This document shows positions 1-6,733 of a stretch of 64,000 nt of DNA, in pieces. The position numbers and the translations under genes are program-made. Origin of the DNA: Gaiellasilicea sp963791905 (GTDB lineage: Bacteria; Actinomycetota; Thermoleophilia; Gaiellales; Gaiellaceae); the NCBI GenBank assembly GCA_963791905.1, contig CAWBTX010000004.1, positions 558,001 through 622,000 on the forward strand, given 5' to 3'. Within the stretch, counting starts at the first letter, position 1. Every line of letters begins with the position of its first letter. The notes under the pieces were generated by a model. That model did not search any database, had not been told where the DNA came from, and worked only from the letters and a program-made list of their open reading frames with translations.

Positions 1-585
1 GCCGAGCTCGACTATGAGCTGTCCCGGGGAGTGGCCGGGCGCCGCGAGGAGCCTGACGTCAGCGGTGACGTCCACGTCGCCGTCGACGTGCTCGATCAGG
101 CCCGCAGTCTCCAGCGGCGGTAGTTGCTCGCGGGCGACCGCGGCCGCAGCGGGTGGTATTTGCGCGAGAGCCGCTTCGTCGGTCCAGAGGTCCCATTCGG
201 CTCGCGAGATGAGGTGCCGAGCGCTCGCGAAGCGGGGCCGGCCCTCGACGCAGAGCCCGCCGATGTGGTCGAGGTGCGCGTGTGTGATGACGACGATGTC
301 GACGTCGTCGACCTCGACTCCCTCGTCGCTCAGCGCCTCCCCGAGACGCCCCCCACTGCCGCCGAGCGGGTGTTCATAGCCCCCGATTCCGGAGTCGACC
401 ATGATCAGGCCGGCTGAGGAGCGCACGAGCAGGCACTGGTAGGGGCTCTCGACGTGCTCGGCTCGACCGAGAGCTCGTTCGAGCTCGTGCGCGGGTGCGT
501 TCGCGAAGACGAAGCTCGACGGTAGGCGCCCATGCCCGTCGACGATCAGGCTGCACTCCATCGATCCGAGGTGGAACCTCGTCAC
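1..585 (-). CDS. MBL-fold metallo-hydrolase, C-terminus cut by window edge
   Basis: The reverse strand reads 195 codons without a stop from a GTG at 585 to the window edge, so the C-terminus is missing. The metallo-beta-lactamase motif THAHLDHIGG (HxHxDH, binuclear Zn site) is present, followed by the third metal-binding region APGHSPGQ. These motifs place it in the lactonase/glyoxalase-II-like hydrolase superfamily; the substrate cannot be told. No strong Shine-Dalgarno precedes the GTG, and an ATG about eight codons further in (before ECSLIVDG) is an alternative start. Family call is firm, function is not. Confidence 0.85.
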   Translation of the reverse strand, partial: MTRFHLGSMECSLIVDGHGRLPSSFVFANAPAHELERALGRAEHVESPYQCLLVRSSAGLIMVDSGIGGYEHPLGGSGGRLGEALSDEGVEVDDVDIVVITHAHLDHIGGLCVEGRPRFASARHLISRAEWDLWTDEAALAQIPPAAAAVAREQLPPLETAGLIEHVDGDVDVTADVRLLAAPGHSPGQLIVELG

Positions 586-708
586 GCCATCAGGCTTCTA
601 CCATGAAACATCGGTCACGAGGACTCAAGCGCGAACCGATTGGAGCGTGCCGAGATGTCAGCGTGAGGCACCACGCCGGACGGCAGACGCTCGGGGGGCG
701 AGTCGCGC

Positions 709-1140
709 TTAGGCTCGGCGCCAGGTGCCGACGAGCACGGCCGCACGCCCCGGGCATCGATCGCGCGCGGTCGAGAGGGTGAGCCTGCCGCCGGACATGT
801 TCCACCGGTAGGTCGCCTTCTCGGTGCAGCGCCCGCCGCCCGTGACGAGGAGGTTGAGCATCGTCAGCGTGCCCGAGGCGCCCGCCGTCAGCTTGCCCGT
901 GACCACGGCCTTCTTGCTCGAGCCGTTGAAGAGGCTCATGGCGCCGGAAGGCTTGACGTCGAACCGCCAGGGACCCGTGGCGACCTGCCCGCGACGCTTG
1001 GCGTCGGCCTCGGTGACGGTCCGCGACCAGGTGTCCACGATGGACGCCGGAGCGGCGTCTGCGCGGGCCGACCCGGCGGTCGGAAGGGCGAGTGCAGCGA
1101 TCGCTGCGAGCACGAGAGCGAACCACGTCGTCGGTTTCAC
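709..1140 (-). CDS. Secreted protein of unknown function
   Basis: This encodes about 143 residues from a GTG at 1140. The start is chosen because it gives a classical signal peptide (KPTTW, a long Ala/Leu core, then ARADA as probable cleavage region); an upstream ATG at 1158 would add six residues. The mature part is a small domain rich in Thr/Ser with the phrase DTWSRTVTEADA near its N-terminus, which resembles lipocalin-like secreted proteins only loosely. No catalytic motif is visible. It lies between the MBL hydrolase (same strand) and the divergent DUF2277 gene. Confidence 0.65.
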   Translation of the reverse strand: MKPTTWFALVLAAIAALALPTAGSARADAAPASIVDTWSRTVTEADAKRRGQVATGPWRFDVKPSGAMSLFNGSSKKAVVTGKLTAGASGTLTMLNLLVTGGGRCTEKATYRWNMSGGRLTLSTARDRCPGRAAVLVGTWRRA

Positions 1141-1190
1141 GGGCGAGAGGGTACACACAGAAACGGGGAGTTGGGGGCTAGTCTTTCGTC

Positions 1191-1472
1191 ATGTGCAGAA
1201 ACATCAAGACTCTTCACAACTTCGAGCCACCGGCGACCGAGGACGAGATCCGCGCGTCGGCGCTGCAGTACGTCCGCAAGCTGAGCGGGGCGACGAAGCC
1301 GTCGCGCGCGAACGAGGCCGTCTTCGAGCGTGCCGTCGAGGAGATCACCGCCGCGACACGGCGGCTGCTCGACGGCCTGCAGACGGCCGCGGCACCGCGC
1401 GACCGCGAGGTCGAGGCGGCGAAGGCCCGCAAGCGCGCCGCGGCGCGGTACGCGAGCCTGCCGACCGGTTAG
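1191..1472 (+). CDS. DUF2277 family protein
   Basis: A 93-residue protein beginning MCRNIKTLHNFEPPAT and containing the family hallmark ALQYVRKLSGATKPS and the C-terminal REVEAAKARKRAAARY helix. This is close to the canonical DUF2277 pattern found widely in Actinobacteria and Proteobacteria. The function is unknown; some actinobacterial members are annotated near DNA-repair or stress genes. Its stop is immediately followed by the end of the convergent carboxypeptidase gene, with no spacer. Confidence 0.9.
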   Translation: MCRNIKTLHNFEPPATEDEIRASALQYVRKLSGATKPSRANEAVFERAVEEITAATRRLLDGLQTAAAPRDREVEAAKARKRAAARYASLPTG

Positions 1473-2970
1473 CTACGCGGCTGCGGTCGCGCCCAGCTTC
1501 TCCTTGAGGTAGCGGATGTACGGCTGTGCGTCGATCGGCCCGCCGACGACGCGCTCGAGCGTCTCCTGCGGCGTGAACTTGCGGCCGAGCGCGTAGAGGT
1601 TCGTCCGCAGCCAGTCGTGCAGCTGCGTGAACTCGCCGCGCTCGAACTGGTCGTGGAGGTCCGGGATCTCCGACGAGACCTTCTCCCAGATCTGCACCGA
1701 CACGATGTTCCCGAGCGAGTACGTCGGGAAGTAGCCGAGCCCGCCGCCCGACCAGTGCACGTCCTGGAGAACGCCGACGCCGGTCGTCCGGGCAGGGGAT
1801 CCCGAAGTACTCCTCGAAGCGGGCCTTCCACACCTCCGGGAGCTCCTTGAGCGAGACCGTGCCGGCCATGATCTCCTGCTCGAGCTCGAAGCGCAGGATG
1901 ATGTGGAGGTTGTAGGTCGCCTCGTCCGCGTCGACCCGGATGTACGACGGCCTCACCCGGTTGATCGCGCCGAAGAACCGCTCCTGCTCGACGTCGGCGA
2001 GTGCCTGCGGGAACGCCTCCTGGAGCTGTGGGTAGAAGAAGTTCCAGAACGGCCGGCTGCGCCCGACGATGTTCTCCCAGAGGCGGCTCTGCGACTCGTG
2101 CAGCGCCGACGAGACGCCGTGGCAGAGCGGCGTACGCTCGAGGCTCTGCGAGATCCCGTGCTCGTAGAGGCCGTGGCCGCACTCGTGCATCGCCGTGAAC
2201 AGGGAGGTGACGTCGTCCTCCTTGTACCGCGTGGTCAGGCGGATGTCCTGGGTGCCCGAGCTGGCGGCGAACGGATGGAGCGTGAGGTCGAGCCGGAAGA
2301 ACTGCGGGTCGTAGCCGAACCGCTCGATCACGCGGAGCGAGAACGCGTGCTGTGCGTCGATCGGGAACGGGCCGCTCATGAACTCCTCGTCCGGGTCGTT
2401 CGAGCCGACCTCGGCGATCAGCGGGACGAGCTCCGCCTTCAGCTCGTCGAAGACCGCGCGGACCTCGGCGGTCTTCATCCCGGGCTCGAAGTCGTCGAGC
2501 AGCACGTCGTACGGCTCGTCGTAGCCCTCGAAGCACTCGACATAGCGGTGCTTCAGCTCGATCGTCCTCTCGAGGTGGGGGAGGAACGAGGCGTAGTCGT
2601 CCTCCTCGCGGGCCTTCGCCCAGATGTCGTGGCCCTCGGCCGCGGCCATCACCATCTCGGCCGCCAGGTCCGCCGGAACGCGGCGCGCCTTCTCCCAGTC
2701 GCGGCGCGCCGTCCTGATCAGCGACGCCTCGTCGGAGTCGTAGTCGAGGCTCTGCTCGTACTGCGCGAGCTCGTCGAGCAGGCGTCCGGTCTCGTCGTCG
2801 ATGAACCGGCTGTGCGCGATGCGGTCGAGCGTCGTCAGCTGCTCACTGCGAACGGGCGCGCCCCCCGGCGGCATCATCACGGTCTGATCCCAGAAGAGCA
2901 CCTCCTGCGCGTGGCGGACGTCGTTGATCTCGGCCAGGCGGGTCTTCAGCTCGGCGAAGCGCTCGTTCAT
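1473..2970 (-). CDS. M32 family (Taq-type) carboxypeptidase, one frameshift
   Basis: Zinc metallocarboxypeptidase that removes C-terminal residues from peptides, about 499 residues after repair. The N-terminal 390 residues read from the ATG at 2970, preceded by GAGGAG. They include the zinc motif HECGH (in TAMHECGHGLYEHG) and the M32 segments SRLWENIVGRS and RVDADEATYNLH. After FGIPCPDD the frame is lost; the rest (VGVLQDVHWSGGGLGYFPTYSLGN to the stop) continues in another frame. One extra base near 1781 explains this, and the total length of 1498 nt fits a single +1 insertion. A sequence error is more likely than a true pseudogene, because both halves are fully conserved. Confidence 0.88.
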
Positions 2971-3102
2971 GGTCACTCCTCGTCAGGGCGGCGGGGTGGG
3001 TCGTTCTTGACTCTAGTCGTTGACTTCGTTTGGCACAGCTGGCCGGAGGAGACATGTCCGCGGAAGCGAACGGGCAAGCTCTCTCATCCACTGGAGGCAG
3101 AT

Positions 3103-3375
3103 GTGGGAATCATCGCGTTCATCATTCTCGGGGCGATCGCCGGAGCGATCGCGAAGGCGGTGCTGCCCGGGGACGACCCAGGTGGCTTCATCGTCACGAC
3201 GATCGTGGGCATCGCGGGCGCACTCATCGGCGGCTTCCTCGCGGCGCTGCTCTTCGACGCCGATCCGCTCGACGAGTTCTGGGACATCAGCAGCTGGCTG
3301 ACCGCGATCGTCGGAGCGATCATCCTTCTCCTCATCTACCGGGCCGTTACGCGCCGGCAGGGCAAACTCGCTTAA
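3103..3375 (+). CDS. GlsB/YeaQ/YmgE family membrane protein
   Basis: A 90-residue integral membrane protein with three hydrophobic segments: IIAFIILGAIAGAIAKAVLPG, FIVTTIVGIAGALIGGFLAALL and SWLTAIVGAIILLLIYRAV. The Gly-rich first helix with LGAIAGAIAK and the GGF motif in the second are typical of transglycosylase-associated (YeaQ/GlsB) stress proteins. The GTG at 3103 is chosen because CTGGAGG sits at ribosome-binding distance. Its last bases overlap the end of the convergent metallophosphoesterase. The role is inferred to be envelope stress related. Confidence 0.85.
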   Translation: MGIIAFIILGAIAGAIAKAVLPGDDPGGFIVTTIVGIAGALIGGFLAALLFDADPLDEFWDISSWLTAIVGAIILLLIYRAVTRRQGKLA

Positions 3376-4196
3376 GACGGGTCGAAGGCAAGTGGCTCAG
3401 GGCCGCGCGGGAAGCTCCGCGCGGCCGTGAGCGCCCAGCCGTCCTCGCGCCAGATGTACGTGAGCGAGCGCAGGATGCTCGGCTCGACCTCGTAGACGTG
3501 CAGCCCTCGGGCCTCGCCGCGCCGGTTCGGGCGCGGCTGGCCGAAGCCCGGCGCGATCGAGACGACGACGGCGCGCTCGCCGTGCGGCGTCGCGAGCTCG
3601 AACTCGCGGCGCTCCGCGATCGTGCTCTGGTGGATGTGGCCGGCGAGGATCAGGTCCGCGCCGGCGTCGACCAGGCGCGCCAGGACGACGTTCCGCTTCG
3701 CGACCGGCTTCTTCCGCGATCGCCAGGGAGCGCCGAGCAGGTGATGGTGGAACGCGACGATGCGCAGGGCGTCCGCCGGTGCCGCCGCGAGGAGCTCGCC
3801 GGCGCGGTCGAGCTGCTGCGGCCGCAGCCGCCCGGACTGGTGCCGCCACGGGCGCACCGAGTTCAGGCCGATCACGAGGAGCCCGTCCGAGCGGTACACG
3901 GGCTCGGTCTCCTGCCACTGCCGCTCGAACTCGAGCCAGGGCTTCGTGAAGCGCTTGGGGAACGTGTACGGGATGTCGTGGTTGCCGGGAATCGCGAGCA
4001 ACGGCAGCCCGAGGCCGCGCAGGAACGCCGCCGCCTGCTCGTGCTGAGAGCGCCGGCCGCGATGGGTCAGGTCGCCGCTCGCGATCACGAGCTCCGGCCG
4101 CACGTCCTCGATCAGCCGCGCCAGCGCCTCGAGCGATTCCGGCCGGTCGTTGCGGCCGAAATGGAGATCCGAGACATGGAGGATGCGCGTCGGCAC
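3372..4196 (-). CDS. Metallophosphoesterase (calcineurin-like)
   Basis: A 274-residue protein with the full calcineurin-type signature in order: HVSDLHFGR (D-x-H), ASGDLTHRG (GDxxxR-like), PGNHD, FHHHL and AGHIHQS. This predicts a binuclear-metal phosphodiesterase/phosphatase of the 3',5'-cAMP phosphodiesterase CpdA-like group. Substrate specificity is not determinable. The start is a GTG at 4196. It overlaps the preceding convergent gene by four bases. Confidence 0.9.
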   Translation of the reverse strand: MPTRILHVSDLHFGRNDRPESLEALARLIEDVRPELVIASGDLTHRGRRSQHEQAAAFLRGLGLPLLAIPGNHDIPYTFPKRFTKPWLEFERQWQETEPVYRSDGLLVIGLNSVRPWRHQSGRLRPQQLDRAGELLAAAPADALRIVAFHHHLLGAPWRSRKKPVAKRNVVLARLVDAGADLILAGHIHQSTIAERREFELATPHGERAVVVSIAPGFGQPRPNRRGEARGLHVYEVEPSILRSLTYIWREDGWALTAARSFPRGPEPLAFDPS

Positions 4197-4269
4197 CGTG
4201 CGGGGAGACTAGGCCGTTCCTCCGAACGGGGAATGGGAACCGGGCGGCGCGGCCATTACACTTTGAGCG

Positions 4270-4524
4270 ATGGCGGAGCAGACGCCCACCAGCGACTCCC
4301 CGGAGATCTTCGACGACCTCTACCTCGGGCTGCGGGCGGGCGGCGCGCTGCGGAAGAGGCGGCGCGGCGAGCCGCTGACGCACGAGGAGCGCGAGGCGAT
4401 TGGGCGCTGGCAGCGCCTCTCGCTCGCCCGCAAGGGGATCGCGATCGGCGCCTTCTCGCTCGGGACGTTCGGCCTCGGCTTCACCCTCGGCGGCCTGATC
4501 TTCGGCCGCTGGCGCAAAGCCTGA
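4270..4524 (+). CDS. Small single-span membrane protein, unknown
   Basis: An 84-residue protein with an acidic N-terminus (EIFDDLYLGLRAGG), a basic patch (RKRRR) and one C-terminal hydrophobic segment from about residue 56 (GIAIGAFSLGTFGLGFTLGGLIFG) ending in RWRKA. The hydrophobicity pattern and codon use look genuine. No known family is recognised. It is followed after about 90 bases by the LysE-type gene on the same strand. Confidence 0.6.
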   Translation: MAEQTPTSDSPEIFDDLYLGLRAGGALRKRRRGEPLTHEEREAIGRWQRLSLARKGIAIGAFSLGTFGLGFTLGGLIFGRWRKA

Positions 4525-4615
4525 CGCTCCCTGGCCGGGCGGCTCCCGCCGGGCTGAGCCCGGCTCCGCCGCCCTCGCACGCCTGGAGCGCACGCGGCGT
4601 AGGCTTCGACCACTG

Positions 4616-5239
4616 ATGGGTGAGCTCGGCGCGTTCCTCCTCGTCGCGGCGGTCGTGATCGCGACGCCTGGCCCGGACACCGCGCTGACGATCCGCAACA
4701 CGCTCGTGGGCGGCCGTCGCGGCGGCATCTACACGGCCGGCGGCGTGGCTGCCGGCCAGGCGGTGTGGACGCTAGCCGCGAGCGCAGGCGTTGCCGCGCT
4801 GCTCGTCGCGTCCGAGCCGGCGTTCCTCGCGCTCAAGTACGCGGGCGCCGCCTACCTGATCTACCTCGGGCTCCAGGCTCTCCGCCAGGCATTCCGCCGC
4901 GGTGCGGCCCGGGAACACGCCGTCCGCGGCGGCCAAGGTCTCGCGCCCGGGGTCGCGCTCCGCCAAGGGCTCGTCAGCAACCTCGGCAACCCGAAGATGG
5001 CCGTGTTCTTCACGAGCCTGCTGCCGCAGTTCGCCTCGGGCGGTGAGGGGACGTTCGTCGAGCTCCTCGCGCTCGGGATCCTCTTCTGCTCGCTGACCTT
5101 CTGCTGGCTCGCGGCCTACGCGGCCGTCGTGGCGAGGGCGGGCGACCTCCTGCGGCGGCCGCGGATCCGGAGGACGATCGAGGCCGTCACAGGCACCGTG
5201 CTCGTGGCGCTCGGACTGCGCGTCGCGACGAGCCGCTAG
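4616..5239 (+). CDS. LysE/RhtB family exporter
   Basis: A 207-residue membrane protein with the family N-terminal signature VIATPGPDT and the conserved GNPKMAVFFTSLLPQF segment in the second half, plus about six predicted transmembrane helices. Members export amino acids or related small metabolites; the substrate here is unknown. Its stop overlaps the end of the convergent AI-2E family gene by four bases. Confidence 0.92.
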   Translation: MGELGAFLLVAAVVIATPGPDTALTIRNTLVGGRRGGIYTAGGVAAGQAVWTLAASAGVAALLVASEPAFLALKYAGAAYLIYLGLQALRQAFRRGAAREHAVRGGQGLAPGVALRQGLVSNLGNPKMAVFFTSLLPQFASGGEGTFVELLALGILFCSLTFCWLAAYAAVVARAGDLLRRPRIRRTIEAVTGTVLVALGLRVATSR

Positions 5240-6300
5240 CCAGTCTCTGAGTCGCGGGCCGGGAAGATGACCGCCGGCACGTCCTCGACGGCGGGATCCT
5301 TGCCGCGCACGATCACGTCGAGCAGCGTCGCGATCACGGCCGCGATCGGAATCGCGAGCAGCACGGCGAAGCCGCCGAAGAGGATCGCCACGGACGTGAT
5401 CGAGAAGAGCACGAGGAGAGGGGAGAGGCCGACCGCGTCCCCGAGCACACGCGGGATCACGATGTAGTCCTCGAGCAGGCGCGCCACGAGCACGATCAGG
5501 CCGGCGGCGAGCGCCACCTGCCAGGAGTCGGTGAGCCCGACGCCGACCGCGACCGCCCCCGCCGCCAGCGGGCCGATCACGGGGACGAGCTCGACGATCC
5601 CGGCGAAGATGCCGATCAGCAACCAGTAGGGCAGGCCGATGGCCCAGAAGGCCAACGAGAGCACAGTGCCGACGATCAGGATCAACAGCCCCTGGCCGCG
5701 CACGTACGCGCCCATCTTCAGGTCGATCAGATCCCAGGTGTCCCGCACCTTCTTGCGCCGCGAGCGGGGAAGGAGCGAGCAGACCACCTCGACGGCCCGG
5801 TCGCGCTCGAAGATCCAGTAGGCCGCGCTCGCGAGGACGAAGAAGATCCCGACCAGGATCTCGAAGCCGAGGACGCCGAGCTCGAGCGCCGGGTCGACGA
5901 GCTCCGTCGCGGCCGGGAGGTCATCCAGCCGACTCTGGATCCCCTCGAGGATGTCCCGTCGCAGGCCGGTGGACTCGCTCGCCTCCTCGGCCAGCTCCGA
6001 GCGCGAGCTCGGCAGGTCCTCGATTGCGGCCGTGACCTGGTCGCGCGCGCGAGGCACCACCAGCCACAGGAGGCCGACGAGCAGCGCGATGAACGCCGCG
6101 TAGTGGATGGCGATGCCGATGCCGCGCGGGATGCCCTGCCGACGCAGCGCCTCGACGCCAGGCCGCATCGCCGCCGCGATGATGAAGGCGAGGAAGAGCA
6201 GGGCGACGATGAGCTTGATCTTCCAGAGCGCCAGCGCCAGGACGACCATGCCGCCGATCACGAGCGTCGCCACCGCGGCGCGCTTGGCGGTCTCGGTCAT
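5236..6300 (-). CDS. AI-2E family transporter (TqsA/PerM-like)
   Basis: A 354-residue polytopic protein. The first ~90 residues hold three transmembrane helices, followed by a soluble amphipathic region (EDLPSSRSELAEEASES) and a C-terminal group of about five helices with the family motif IFAGIVELVPVIGPLAAG. The ATG at 6300 overlaps the stop of the upstream small membrane gene (6297), which indicates cotranscription. The family includes the AI-2 exporter TqsA and Na+/H+ antiporter-like members; the substrate is undetermined. Confidence 0.9.
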   Translation of the reverse strand: MTETAKRAAVATLVIGGMVVLALALWKIKLIVALLFLAFIIAAAMRPGVEALRRQGIPRGIGIAIHYAAFIALLVGLLWLVVPRARDQVTAAIEDLPSSRSELAEEASESTGLRRDILEGIQSRLDDLPAATELVDPALELGVLGFEILVGIFFVLASAAYWIFERDRAVEVVCSLLPRSRRKKVRDTWDLIDLKMGAYVRGQGLLILIVGTVLSLAFWAIGLPYWLLIGIFAGIVELVPVIGPLAAGAVAVGVGLTDSWQVALAAGLIVLVARLLEDYIVIPRVLGDAVGLSPLLVLFSITSVAILFGGFAVLLAIPIAAVIATLLDVIVRGKDPAVEDVPAVIFPARDSETG

Positions 6301-6662
6301 CGTGAAACCTCTTCCCGCCGCGCCGCCGGCGGTAACTCGGGCGGACGGCGCATCAGCCACAGCCGCCGCCCGATCACGCCGATGAAGATGAACGGGATCC
6401 CGTAGAAGATCTCCGCGAAGGCCGCCTGCACCCAAAGTGCCGTGTCGGTGCCGTCCCACGGGGTCGGCGCGATCGCGACCGGCACGAGCAGCGCGACCGG
6501 CAGCGCCCAGAACTCGCCGACGATCGCGCCGTAGGCGAGGTGCACTGCGAGCCAGACGAGGAAGAGCGCGCCGGGCGCGTCGTCCCACTCGTCGCCGACG
6601 ATGAAGATCGCCGTCGCGGCGGCGACGAAAGCCACCGACACGCTGATCGTGCGAATGTTCAC
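6297..6662 (-). CDS. Membrane protein, unknown
   Basis: A 121-residue protein from a GTG at 6662 with three or four hydrophobic helices (residues ~5-22, 30-45, 50-65, 82-100) and a charged, Pro-rich C-terminal tail. No known family is recognised. It is translationally coupled to the AI-2E family gene and is divergent from uvrA, so the uvrA SOS promoter lies directly upstream of it. Confidence 0.65.
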   Translation of the reverse strand: MNIRTISVSVAFVAAATAIFIVGDEWDDAPGALFLVWLAVHLAYGAIVGEFWALPVALLVPVAIAPTPWDGTDTALWVQAAFAEIFYGIPFIFIGVIGRRLWLMRRPPELPPAARREEVSR

Positions 6663-6694
6663 CGCGATGCGTTCACCGCGCCGTGAAATGTACC

Positions 6695-6723
6695 TGGACG
6701 AACGTATGTTCGCAGGCTAGAAT
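6695..6723 (+). promoter_or_regulatory. uvrA promoter with LexA (SOS) box
   Basis: A perfect 14-bp palindrome CGAACGTATGTTCG at 6699-6712 matches the Gram-positive LexA box GAACNNNNGTTC. It lies between a -35-like TGGACG (6695-6700) and a -10-like TAGAAT (6718-6723) with a 17-bp spacer, so bound LexA would block polymerase. The uvrA ATG follows only 11 bases after the -10, which implies an almost leaderless transcript. Because the palindrome is symmetric and the spacer between divergent genes is short, the 6297-6662 gene could also be affected. Confidence 0.85.
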
Positions 6724-6733
6724 AGGCGCCGAC

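Noticed and set aside
1903..3000. Long open frame antisense to the M32 carboxypeptidase
   Set aside because: High GC keeps antisense frames open; the translation is a low-complexity Arg/Val/Glu-rich shadow with no motif, whereas the opposite strand carries HECGH and full family similarity.
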